Position numbers and translations under genes: made by a program. A model generated the notes under the pieces. That model did not search any database. It had not been told where the DNA came from and saw only the letters and a program-made list of their open reading frames with translations. Positions 34,335 to 47,260 of a stretch of DNA of 64,000 bases are shown here, in pieces; the stretch's first letter is position 1, and each line of letters opens with the position of its first letter. Source of the stretch: Lingula anatina (Eukaryota; Brachiopoda; Lingulata; Lingulida; Lingulidae); NCBI RefSeq assembly GCF_001039355.2, contig NW_019775762.1:1-64000 (forward strand), written 5' to 3'.

Positions 34335-37300
34335 GACGGCAACAAGTTGCATGTTTTGATTGACCATGGCAAAGTGGCATATAAACGTTATAATATGTAT
34401 CATCTTCTTTATATTTTCTATTTTAAATTTTAGGACAATTTAATTTTTATTTAAATTTTACTTCAGTGTTTTGATCACGGGGTTTATGCCGTGCGTTTGG
34501 AAATAGAAATACCACAAAAATACACAGAGTTAGAGGTGTACCGAAGACGATTAATTTCATTAATACGCATGATATAAAAATATAGGAAAAAAAACGCCGA
34601 ACGACACTTTTATACCCTTATGTCACTATCAATGTAGGTACATGTACTTTCGTACTTTTACGCATGCTACGTCTATAGGGAGATGCTGACACGTGCAATC
34701 TCTTTGTCCAATACCTTTGCAAAATGAATTAAATTAACAGTTCCAAGGAAAGACAAGTTTCATCCTTACTCGAGTCAATAAAAATCACTGCTAACATGGT
34801 ATATAATACTAGGTGTATGGCAATTACTAGGTGTAGTCACAAAATTACAGACTTGGTATTGCAAATTATTCAAAAAGATTTACTCATCAAGGCTAAACAC
34901 AATTTTCTTTTCATTCTATCTAATTTAAGGTGATCCGCCTTCGATGACTCTATCACGACCTTTCTGCCTCTGTACATCAAACTTGGCATCTCTCAAACTG
35001 TGCAACGCACTGCATTAATACTTGACAAAATTGTTAAAGATGTGCATTATTCTTAAGAGCCCTACCTAATATAACTTGAGATTTAGCCTTTTCCCTGACG
35101 GGGCTATAGGGTCGCATTCTTCTCTGAGGTAGTACACTAAATCTTGTCTAAATGTTGCAAATCCTGTAGCGAGCCGGCTAAAAGCGAGACAAGCCGCAGG
35201 AATGAGCGCAGTAGAGGCGGATGACATTGAAGGCGGCGCACGGACGCTGGAGGTGAGGTATTACATTGTGGGTAATGTTGAATAAAGATCACGATGGAAC
35301 CAAAAGATTACTAACCCCAACACATATGCCAAATTACTCAGGCTATTAAGTGGACCGAAGGGGAACCCTCGCCGTCAGTCACTAAGTGTGATTTATGGCA
35401 ACATTTAGAAGCAATTAAAACACAAGCATTAACGCAGAGTTGCAGGCAAAATGTAGAATCGATAAAACTATATGGGTAATTAGTTTTTGTTGATCACTTA
35501 CACTGAAGTCAGGCTAACCTGGTAATGCATAAAGCTAAGTGTTTTTTAAAGGAATAAACTTAATGTGCTATCTGACTTTAGCAGGAGATAACTGAGCGAT
35601 GTTAATTGTATCAACCTTATTTCATCCTTCACTGCTTTTGACTATTACACATGAAAATGCCACCAATCATATCAATTTGACGCGTAAAAATCGTGATGAA
35701 GGGGCTGTCAGAGAGCAAAGTCGAAAGTATGAAAATAAAATGTGATTATTGTAACAGTACCAAATCGATTCTGATGAAGAGACATGCGTGGGCTTACGTG
35801 GTATTCATCACGTCCTTGAAACTGATTTATTGAGACTTAATAGTACTAGTTGATCAATTTAATCTGCTTAAAGAGGGACTTTTTCGCACACAGCGCAAAC
35901 ATTTACAACTTGCGATGGCCAATACAAACTCCTTCAAGTAGCTAACGCTCTACTTCGTGTATCTTTTCTAAAAACGAAGAGCTTAATTGTCCTTCGTGTC
36001 AGCAACTTTCAAGAAGAGTAGGACAAACTGCAACACTCTGTATAACTAGGTGTCTGGTTTTAAAGTCAAATATGGAATGAAACACGACTGTGTATAACCT
36101 TTATTTCTACATTCGTTGAGATCTGGCTTTTTGTTCTATCATAATGATAGAGGTGACTTGCCGGGGGCGATTTGAGAATCTACCATCAAAACATGGCTTT
36201 CATTGCAGTACAATCTAGCATGAGAATGCTATGTATTCATTCAGTAGGATTAAAAACACCGGTGTTAGAACAGTTTTCAAGTTATGTGTATATGGCCTAC
36301 AATGGCGCATATGGCGCTTAGTTATTTTCGACATCTGAAAATTACTTTCTTTTTAAGAGTCAAATCACTGGATCCAAAAACCCAGGAGAAAACGATTAAA
36401 TCTACGTGTTTTACCATTATAGAATAAAAGATGCAATTTGGAGAAACTGTTTTAGTACCATAAAGGGTGTGATTTTGGCGGCCATTTTGAACTTTTGAAC
36501 TTGATGACTACAAACCTTCTAAAAGGTTAAAATTTGCCAAATAATATGTGTTCATTTCCATATTTGTCCAAAGACACATCTAGCTTTTAGCCAAAATTTT
36601 AAAAAAGTATATTGGACCTACCCTAGCATAATACTGTCACGAAGAGATGCGCGCACGTAATAAAGTTTGTCTGCAAGTTCCGAAAAGATCATTACCACAG
36701 TTCATCTAATATCCATCTGTTTTTACTTATGAGTAAACCTGGTTTCGATGGATGACCACGCACTACGAGTTTCCCACTGTTTACAAATAAGATTTACATT
36801 TTAAATCATATATCTGTTGGTGAAGTGAGTTTCTCTGGCGATACACAGTTATGCAGGCATTGCGACTGCAACTTATTTCAGCGATGTATTCCCAAATGAA
36901 AACCGTTCAAAGCTAACAATTTATTCTTTTTACAATCCGTTTGATTTTAATCGCGGCACGCTACAGCTCCAAGGCGAGGTGGCACAGTAAGATAGTGAGC
37001 CTGCAACATTGCGCCACTGTGAGAACATTACTTAAACTGCGGTTCTAGATCACTCCACGACACGAGGTGAACATTGCCTCGGCAATAAAATGATGCACTA
37101 GTTCCTAGGAAATTATTTAAGACATTCCAGGTTCCTTATATATCCGACAGGTTCAAATGAGCAAATTATAGAGCATATGACGGTTAACTAGGTTACAAAT
37201 TAGATGCCATGTGTATCAGTTGGAATTAAAACGCTACAAGAAATTACAGTTTCATAACACGCAAGCAATAAACCATTGCATGAGACCGTTCCGTCCTTTG

Positions 37301-37570
37301 CACGCCACAATAAATAGTGCATAAGATTGTCAGGATATTTTGCACAAATTAACACTAGCAATGTTTTCAGAAGATGGAGTACGCCATACACGTACAAGGT
37401 ATGAAGCCACCCCTACCTGTACTCTGAAGCCAGATTACTCCAACTTTCCCTGTTTCCTGCATCCACATCCATCTTCCGTAACAAAAGTACAAACTATAAA
37501 TGCGAATTCTTACACAAAGACAATTCCGGTGCTGTAGTAGCAAAATAAATAAATAAATAAATAAATAAAT

Positions 37571-37571
37571 N
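37571..37571. other. Single-base assembly gap
   Basis: One n exactly at the border of the two 8.2-kb copies, marking a contig join. Confidence 0.95.
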
Positions 37572-40500
37572 GACATATTTAGACACTTTTTCGAGTTTTC
37601 AAAATGATCTTGGTCATTAAAATCCCCACATACAATAATACAATCGTGCATACTTTAAAATGTGTCGCTTCACTCAAATACAGAGTGAACAACAGCACGC
37701 ATTCGCAGTTAAGTTGATCGAATTAATAAAACATACACACTGGCCAAACGCCATGTTATTCCATGTAACAAATCCTACGATGAAGTGCCAACATAATCAA
37801 TTTCAAAGCAAGCATGTTGTGCTCTGCAATTAGTGCAAAATTTACTTGTTGATAAAACCAAGACTGCGCTTGAAATCATACTATGCAAGTTGAATTACAA
37901 TAAGTATAAGATCAACATGTAAACTATCGGATTTTTTTCAAACCGCCATTTGATAACTTCATCGGAAAAATGGCGGATAGACTAATGTCATTGAACTTTA
38001 ATATGTTTACTATAACCTACATGTAAATTAATAAAGGAAAATCTAAGCACGATAATTTTTCCTGCGATTTATTTCGATAATTGAGACAAAACATGTCATC
38101 TCATTACAACCCCTATCTAACTGAAAGAACAGAAGAGAGATAAGTGCCAGTTTTAACGTCACTCTATCAAAAGACGAACAGGAATAACGTACCCAGTACT
38201 TCAAGGCCTCCACGTTTTTTTTTTCTAAATCAATTTTTCGACAGATAAACTAACACGCCAGCTGACGAGCTGATGTTCAGCCCATTCTCCACTTCATGCT
38301 CCTTATAGAAAAACGTGGCTTCTTGGCACATTTGATATTTTGATTGTACATGTAACCGTGATGTAGGCCTTACACAACCTTTCACGATGTTTTCTTTTTA
38401 TTAAAAAACGGACAGCCCAATTAGGGGAAACATCATTTATCAACCCAGATAGATCAATGAAGTGGTAATTCATAATTAAATCTGTGGCGTTAAAATCTAC
38501 CTATCGTATTTACCTAACAACTACACGATTTAATTGTGCAGTTAATTAGCTAAGTATCGATTTCTCCCACTGAAAGCTGTTCGAGATGGCCCTACGACAT
38601 GGGTGAATGTTAACAAATGTAGGAATAAATCGTTTTGTTGGATCGAAAGTATCACTTAGATATCACAAAAAACAGAAAGCGTGCGCTCACCTTACTCTAG
38701 TGAATATACTAAACAGAACCCTCGATGTTAACATTCCCGAGGGGTATTCATGCATATGTACATGCCCATAGTCCTGTACCACTCTGATAACATGCAGCAC
38801 GTGTACACTTCAACAAAACCAGATAGTAAACAACATTTAAGTATCCACAACACTCCGCTGGCGCGTATTGTCTCTGGTCGACTTGATGTACCATCTCATG
38901 TGTACACGCAGCTAATCACTGATTGTTGGTTATGAGAAAACCAAGTGTATATTAAGGATATCTTGACTCACACCTAAAAATTTTGGGAGTTTCTGCAATG
39001 CATGAAATATTGATTCCAACAGATCATGTCTCAGAGCTATACATTGGAGAGCCGGGTGATACGAATTTTAAATTGCTCAGGATTCATATGATATGTCAAA
39101 CGGGCTGATGACATATTTATTAACATGTTGACAGTGTTCCAGCCTGGATGAATTAATAATCAAAATAACCCAGTGTAGAGCGCCACCTGCTTCATGAACC
39201 TCTATTCATCCCTTCAGTAAACACAACATCCATCTTATTATTATCTTTCGTGAATTGATTTCTTTTTTTATATATCTGTCTGTTAATTTTTCTTCCTTCT
39301 TTCTTAACTGCCTTCTCTCAAATCTTCTTCCCTGCTTTAAATCATTTTTCATTGATGTATAATCCTTAAACAGCTATACTGACATCAGTAAAGTAAAGTT
39401 TACTACATAAACGTATTTTATGGTGTCTTAATTGCGCTAACATCTACAGCCACAACATCCATCTACCCTCATTCTCTCAGCTGAGTTAACTGATAGGTAT
39501 ATATTACAGCAAATTAAAGCAAACAAAAAATCTAATTCATTCAAAAGACATTTAAATGCCCTTGTTAAACACATGTCTTAAAGGGAATACATTTGCACAT
39601 AACTTCACATCGCTACGTACGTTTACGAGAATGCCCTATTCTTGAAAACTACGCTGCGTTCGCCGAATTGAAGAAAACAGCTCGTTAAATGAGGGCTGAT
39701 ATATATATATATATAAACCTCTGACAAAGTAAGTTTAAACTAAATTCCGATACTATAAATTGAGCGATTTGGCCAAAGGTATATAAGAAAGGGTGACCAA
39801 GATGTATACGACATTGGTATGGGTTTATGTATTTGTTGCCAAACGAGTAAAATTGCACGGATTGACCGCCAAAAAGACCGGTGTCGGAGATTCTAGGAAA
39901 CCCGATTTCCTTTTTATCTCGTAATCAGATCTTACAGCTATGAATAAGAAAGTCTTGTGAAACAACTTGCCCCCTTCAGGATGCGACTGAATTCCACACT
40001 ATCAGAGACCCTTGCACATTTAGCTGTGCTGCAGATACAAAATCGGTTCTTCGGGAGTAAAGAGCACTAGTAGTGAATTGCATTGCGTGTTGACGGCTGC
40101 TTTCTGATTGTCGACCTTCGAGTGAACATCTGTTTGGTAATCTTACGGTCGCCACAAATGCCATATCAAACTACACCGAGCTCATGCGTTTCCACACATT
40201 AAGCTAACACACGCAAGCTTAGGCTGGCTTAAAGTACGTTAATCGGTGACAAATTAGTGAACTTTTTCATCATCTATCAATTGCAAACTGACACAGGTAG
40301 ACTACGCCTCAAAAGTACTGCAAAGAGGGCCAGATAATAAGTTTCTCTTCCATCAAGGAATTGCCCGCGGCTTACGTGCACACCTATCGTCTCCAGGGAC
40401 GAACGAACGCTGCGCAGACACTTGACGTCCGTTTTGAACTCGGTGCTAATTAAGCATGTAGGTGACGCCGATCAAATATTATCAATAAGCCTAAGGGTAC

Positions 40501-43500
40501 CTTGTAATTGGAGGATCGCTATCACATGGGTAGCACACAATACTAAGAACCGGTGGCTAAAGTAAATGAAGTCCAAGCAGATTTCTGGACCCACTGAGGC
40601 ATTTCTCACTGTGTAACCTGTGTTTGCGGCGGTGGCTTTTCCCCCAGGGAAGAGTTTCATCGTTTTAATTGTTCATATGTTGTATGTACTTTACACTTGG
40701 ACTGTTTGTGAAAAATCCAGGGTTGGGCCAGTGTTATTTCAACTATGAAGAAGAGGTAGGTGTAATATACGATGTTAGAATACTTGAGTAGGTAGGTAAC
40801 GAAAACGGAAAGACTAAAAACATAGTCAAATCGAAGGAACCATTGAAATCATCTCCACTTTCAAAAAAATGATAATAAATAAATAAATAAATAAAATAAA
40901 ATCTTCATGATGTTTTATAATTTAATAAAATCTTGGGCTCAGATACTACGGCTCGAAACCAAGAGTATTTTAAAGTAACGTTAGTTTATCAATTCCAATT
41001 ACCTTGATAGTGAACCGCATTCTCTCAAGTAGAAACCAAAGTGGCCCCGACTATCTAGACTGGAGCGGTACGTTTTGTTAAAAATATAATATATGAAGTA
41101 AAAGCTGGACTGTTCGAAAATGTTTGAAATTATGGCAGTTACAGTTTCACATGTTGATTAAATTGGTGAAGCGTTTCAGCTTCCATAAACCCTGACTTCT
41201 TAAATGTCTACTCGGTCTTGTTAAGGCCAAAGGATAGCCGCCGTCAAACCTGACAATTAAATTCTCCCCATTTTAGGGCGCTCTTTCTCACTGCAATCCG
41301 TACGATCTCTGTTCCTAGCCAGGTGTTATATTCCCTAACACTTACTCTCATTCTCAGGCAGGTGTAAAGGCTTGTAATACTTCTCACCTCACAGACAGAT
41401 CCATTTACATTCCCCTGGGTTGATGTTCCGCTTTCTCTTGTCATTGTGTTATGCCAGCCACGTTCACTATTCCATCAGCTCTTTTAAGCCACATTACATT
41501 CATAGAGATCGTAATGCAAACGAAAACCAAAAATATGTATATTCATCTTGAACTCTGGAGAAACGTTTAAGGGCATCTTCGTCTGACAAGTATATATCAT
41601 AGGAATAAAAACGTGTTTCAAAAACACCATCAAAACCGCCAATAAAACGTACCAAGTGGATAAAGCACCTATCAAACTAACTTATAGACCACCATTTGCG
41701 TGCAATTCATAAATAAAGATTAAACTCAGTTTCGCAGCGAAATCTTTGATTAGCGCAAAAAAAAAAAAAAACGCTGTACAGTTCAAGCATGACGTATTAA
41801 ATTAATGTTTTGAGGTGTAAATCCCATTCCGCTTTTTTTCTTACTCACTGGGGAAGTAATCAAAGCTCTATGCAAGGAAATGTGAAGTTATAAAGGGTTA
41901 CAAAATGAAAATTGCAAAAGTGTGTCTTGCTCTTAAAATTGTCTGACTAAGATTTTATCAGCAAAACCAGGTCCTGTGCCTAAGGTTTTTATTAAAGTTT
42001 ACCTATATGTGCCGTGGATCTTATTCATCAAATAAAAGACCTCATTAAAATCTAGATATCGCCAAATTATTGACATTCTTCCTTACTATCACTGCAAACC
42101 TTCGGTGCCATGCTTTGAACAAGTTACAAGTGGCGCCAAAAACAGGTTTCTTTTCAATCTTGAGAGGTGTTCAATTAACTCAAACGCTTCTAGACAACTT
42201 CACGGGTCAGATGACATTAAAGTCGGTTGTTAAACTTACCTGCTGATTAAACACTGACCACATACAACGAACATCACTTGTAAGAAATCTGCGCTGACAC
42301 TTCTGTAATTCGACAAAAGGCCATTTTTTGGAACATTCTTGCGTTGTAGCTCCCTTTGCAGAAGCAACGCCGTCACTGTCAAGATGACTGTCAGTTACGG
42401 CGTGTTGTTAGGCGCATTCCCTGTGTAAGACTTTACTAGCTCCGCCCCTGCCTAGTAACATGCCCTGTGTAACGTTTTACTAGCTCCGCCCGTGCCTAGT
42501 AACGGAGACGGCAACAAGTTGCATGTTTTGATTGACCATGGCAAAGTGGCATATAAACGTTAAAATATGTATCATTTTCTTTAAATTTTCTATTTTAAAT
42601 TTTAGGACAAGAAATGTTAAATATCATGGAGACCGTTTACTTCAGTGTTTTGATCACGGGTTTTATGCCGTGCGTTTGGAAATAGGAATACCACAAAAAT
42701 ACACAGAGTTAGAGGTGTACCGAAGACGATTAATTTCATTAATACGCATGATATAAAAATATAGGGAAAAAAACGCCGAACGACACTTTTATACCCTTAT
42801 GTCATTATCAATGTAGGTACATGTACTTTCGTACTTTTACGCATGCTACGTCTATAGGGAGATGCTGACACGTGCAATCTCTTTGTCCAATACCTTTGCA
42901 AGATGAATTAAATTAACAGTTCCAAGGAAAGACAAGTTTCATCCTTACTCGAGTCAATAAAAATTACTGCTAACATGGTATGTAATACTAGGTGTATGGC
43001 AATTACTAGGTGTAGTCACAAAATTACAGACTTGGTATTGCAAATTATTCAAAAAGATTTACTCATCAAGGCTAAACACAATTTTCTTTTCATTCTATCT
43101 AATTTAAGGTGATCCGCCTTCGATGACTCTATCACGACCTTTCTGCCTCTGTACATCAAACTTGGCATCTCTCAAACTGTGCAACGCACTGCATTAATAC
43201 TTGACAAAATTATTAAAGATGTGCATTATTCTTAAGAGCCCTACCTAATATAACTTGAGATTTAGCCTTTTCCCTGACGGGGCTATAGGGTCGCATTCTT
43301 CTCTGAGGTAGTATACTAAATCTTGTCTAAATGTTGCAAATCCTGGAGCGAGCCGGCTAAAAGCGAGACAAGCCGCAGGAATTAGCGCAGTAGAGGCGGA
43401 TGGCATTGAAGGCGGCGCACGGACGCTGGAGGTGTGGGATTACATTGTGGGTAATGTTGAATAAAGATCACGATGGAACCAAAAGATTACTAACCCCAAC

Positions 43501-45655
43501 ACATATGCCAAATTATTCAGGCTATTAAGTGGACCGAAGGGGAACCCTCGCCGTCAGTCACTAAGTGTGATTTATGGCAACATTTAGAAGCAATTAAAAC
43601 ACAAGCATTAACGCAGAGTTGCAGGCAAAATGTAGAATCGATAAAACTATATGGGTAATTAGTTTTTGTTGATCACTTACACTGAAGTCAGGCTAACCTG
43701 GCAATGCATAAAGCTAAGTGTTTTTTAAAGGAATAAACTTAATGTGCTATCTGACTTTAGCAGGAGATAACTGAGCGATGTTAATTGTATCAACCTTATT
43801 TCATCCTTCACTGCTTTTGACTATTACACATGAAAATGCCACCAATCATATCAATTTGACGCGTAAAAATCGTGATGAAGGGGCTGTCAGAGAGCAAAGT
43901 CGAAAGTATGAAAATAAAATGTGATTATTGTAACAGTATCAAATCGATTCTGATAAAGAGACATACGTGGGCTTACGTGGTATTCATCACGTCCTTGAAA
44001 CTGATTTATTGAGACTTAATAGTACTAGTTGATCAATTCAATCTGCTTAAAGAGGGACTTTTTCGCACAAAGCGCAAACATTTACAACTTGCGATGGCCA
44101 ATACAAACTCTTTCAAGTAGCTACGCTCTACTTCGTGTGTCTTTTATAAAAACTAAGAGCTTAATTTTCCTTCGTGTCAGCAACTTTCAAGAAGATTAGG
44201 ACAAACTACAACACGCTACAAAACTAGGTGTCTGATTTTAAGGTAAAATATGGAATGGAACACAACTGTGTATAACTTTTATCTTTACATTCGTTGAGAT
44301 CTGGCTTTTTGTTCTGCCATAATGATAGAGGTGACTTGCCGGAGGCGATTTGAGAATCTACCAACAAAATATGACTTTCATTACAGAACAATCCGGTGTT
44401 AGTACAGTTTTCAAGTTATGTGTATATAGCCTACAATGGCGACTTCTAAAAATTACTTTTTAAGAGTCAAATCACTGGATCCAAAAACCCAGGAGAAAAC
44501 GATTGAATCTACGTGCTTTACCATTATAGAATAAAAGATGCAATTTGGAGAAACTGCTTTAGTGCCAAAAAGGGTGTAATTTTGGCGGCCATTTTGAACT
44601 TTTGAACTATGGTGACTACAAACCTTCTAAAAGGTTAAAACTTACCAAAGAGTATGTGCTCATTTCCGTATTTGTCCAAAGACGCATCTAGCTTTTAGCC
44701 AAATTTGAAAAAAAATGTATATTGGACCTAACCTAACATAATACTGTCACGAAGAAATGCGCAGATGTAATAAAGTTTGTCTGCAAGTTACGAAAAGATC
44801 ATTACCACAGTTCATCTAATATCCATCTGTTTTTGCTTATCAGTAAACCTGGTTTCGATGGATGACCACGCACTACGAGTTTCCCACTGTTTACAAATAA
44901 GATTTACATTTTAAATCATATATCTGTTGGTGAAGTGAGTTTCTCTGGCGATACACAGTTATGCAGGCATTGCGACTGCAACTTATTTCAGCGATGTATT
45001 CCCAAATGAAAACCGTTCAAAGCTAACAATTTATTCTTTTTACAATCCGTTTGATTTTAATCGCGGCACGCTACAGCGCCAAGGCGAGGTGGCACAGTAA
45101 GATAGTGAGCCTGCAACATTGCGCCACTGTGAGAACATTACTTAAACTGCGGTTCTAGATCACTCCACGACACGAGGTGAACATTGCCTCGGCAATAAAA
45201 TGATGCACTAGTTCCTAGGAAATTATTTAAGACATTCCAGGTTCCTTATATATCCGACAGGTTCAAATGAGCAAATTATAGAGCATATGACGGTTAACTA
45301 GGTTACAAATTAGATGCCATGTGTATCAGTTGGAATTAAAACGCTACAAGAAATTACATTTTCATAACACGCAAGCAATAAACCATTGTATGAGACCGTT
45401 CCGTCCTTTGCACGCCACAATAAATAGTGCATAAGATTGTCAGGATATTTTGCACAAATTAACACTAGCAATGTTTTCAGAAGATGGAGTACGCCATACA
45501 CGTACAAGGTATGAAGCCACCCCTACCTGTACTCTGAAGCCAGATTACTCCAACTTTCCCTGTTACCTGCATCCACATCCATCTTCCGTAACAAAAGTAC
45601 AAACTATAAATGCGAATTCTTACACAAAGACAATTCCGGTGCTGTAGTAGCAAAA

Positions 45656-45690
<35 letters not shown>
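37572..45690 (+). repeat. Large direct duplication, second copy (start of contig 2)
   Basis: The second copy of 29375-37570. It starts immediately after the n with GACATATTTAGAC and leaves homology in the AAAT tract at about 45655-45690, which is where the first copy's contig ended. An end of one contig matching the start of the next is the geometry of an unmerged overlap, most likely two haplotypes. A 74-codon frame at 42532-42756 is longer than in the first copy because of the segment difference near 42606. No gene is supported. Confidence 0.9.
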
Positions 45691-47259
45691 AAATAAAAAT
45701 AAATAAATAAATAGTTCTAGTTCAAATCTTCTACCTTATCATACAAGATGTCATTCATGTCGTCTGCCCACAAGCGCACGGTGTGCCGCTGCCTCCAAGA
45801 TAAAACTGATGGTCCATTTCAGTTATTACCCTATTAGCAGACGACCAGTGCGCCAGCGCGACATGCAAGAGGGAGCTTCGTGGTGGAGCAATTAAGCTGC
45901 GTTGCCATTACTTGCAAAATGTGATGTCACAACCTGACCGCAGATGTAGGCAAACAGCCATTTGTTTTTGTTTTTGTTCACACAAGCATCAATAGAGGAA
46001 AAGGATCATTTCTGTTCATCCAATGCAAATGACAAATTACGGGAAACGGCTAACAAGCTTTCTTTCGTTCACATCATTTAATATACGGATGCGAGTGCCA
46101 TTACGAAGAACTTAAGTACATGTGTTTCTGTTACGTTCGTTTGGAAACTGGAATATATGAGGAAACATCCTTAGTACATGTGCCTTATTAACTTCATCAT
46201 TTACCTTTTTAGTGGTTTTAAACTGTTATGCATTCAATTCATTAAATCTCAGAGATTTGTTTTCTATTATGATGTAATATGTATGTATACTGTAAGCGCT
46301 ATCTCGTAATAAAGAATTTGCAAGTTTCTTTCCTTCTCTTTCACAGAGGCAATTATCTGAGCGCATCGCAATTCGAAGAAATTTTCAGACAATTGCCTTT
46401 AGTTGTAGAGTCGATGGCTACTGCATCAGACATTGAGGATTACCATGGTGGTATGACACTGTATTACTTCTTTAAGCATAACTACAAGTATATACTCACC
46501 AAACAGCCGTTAGCTTCCTCACGGTTGCCAGTTTATGTATGTCACTGGGGTTTATATAATGTCACTATCCGCCTCGACTGACGTCAGCATGAAGAATTTT
46601 TTGGTCTGCATTTAATTGCGTCACAAAATTGCCTTAAAAAGACGACACTCCAGTGTCACGGCATCAATCGCTCAACAAAACAAGTTGACAAGGCCACCCC
46701 GTTAGGTAAGTAGTCAACTTAGGTAACTATGTTTTTTGACATTGATGCAGATAGTTAATAACATTGGGGACAGTCCATCAGAAAACAACAATTTCTACTG
46801 ACTGTTTCACTGTTTTGCAGTGAACGCCGTTGAAATTCAGAAGGAAAATAGTGGTTTTCCATGAAAATTATTATTATTATTTTTATTATTATTATTATTG
46901 GACGAATAGTGTTGTTCAGTTTCCGCTAACATGTTCACAAGAGAAAACAGCCCCTGTTGCCATAAATCCCTACTTCTGTAAAAAATAGTTCAGTTTCAAC
47001 ATCAGTATTGGCAAACATACATAAAAAATGTAATGGGTACCCATGCACATTTTGTTCTTATGGCAACTTGTTTTAGGATAAAACTGATTTTTTTCATTTG
47101 CAGGTACAGTGTTTTCAACGACTAAAGTCAACACACTATCTGTCGATCTTTTGTTTCAATATAAATTGAGAATATTGAAAAGCATTTGTTGAGCGATTTT
47201 ATTCAGCCTGTTTACTTCAACTTCCGTGTATTACCAGATCACCAGCTGCTGACGCAATG
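45688..47259 (+). repeat. 1.57-kb direct duplication, first copy (end of contig 2)
   Basis: It matches 47261-48832 at a constant offset of 1,573, so there are no indels. I noticed only two substitutions, in GGCAAAC against GGTAGAC near 47020/48585. It ends at a single n (47260). It contains the 46279-46713 reading frame described separately. Confidence 0.92.
46279..46713 (+). other. Open frame of 100 codons plus 43 more after one TGA, uncertain
   Basis: The frame from 46279 runs to TGA at 46579-46581 and then stays open in the same frame to TAG at 46711-46713. A TCTCTTTCACAG sequence at about 46335-46346 looks like a splice acceptor, and TTAG/GTAAGT at 46704 looks like a donor. The stretch FEEIFRQLPLVVESMATASD has protein-like composition. 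I recognise no domain. It could be one or two exons of an unseen gene, a decayed gene or chance. The copy at 47852-48286 is the assembly duplicate and adds no independent support. Confidence 0.25.
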
Positions 47260-47260
47260 N
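47260..47260. other. Single-base assembly gap
   Basis: One n at the border of the two 1.57-kb copies, marking a contig join. Confidence 0.95.

Larger units (their letters stand above)
29375..37570 (+). repeat. Large direct duplication, first copy (end of contig 1)
   Basis: This 8.2-kb block matches 37572-45690 in the same order and orientation. It ends in an AAAT microsatellite directly before a single n (37571). Differences are scattered substitutions and small indels: about eight in the first 560 bases by eye, a longer AT microsatellite at 31508-31549, an extra 40-50 bases near 36210-36260, and a replaced segment near 34435. It contains no gene I can support; repeated short frames at 30560, 32302, 33311, 37200 and 37340 only mirror the second copy. 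It also holds a 44-bp tandem pair at 34247-34334. Confidence 0.9.

Noticed and set aside
35122-35145. TGAGGTAGTACACTAAATC, which shares the let-7 seed and first ten bases
   Set aside because: I found no complementary arm nearby able to form a pre-miRNA hairpin; the upstream CCTACCT pairs for only about six bases. Similarity beyond position ten is lost.
30560-38935. Pairs of nearly identical frames (30560/38750, 32302/40472, 33311/41484, 37200/45310) as possible conserved paralogues
   Set aside because: They sit in the duplicated contig overlap, so their similarity reflects allelic copies rather than selection on protein.
46579-46581. TGA as a selenocysteine codon
   Set aside because: No SECIS-like structure was seen downstream and the frame itself is unproven.
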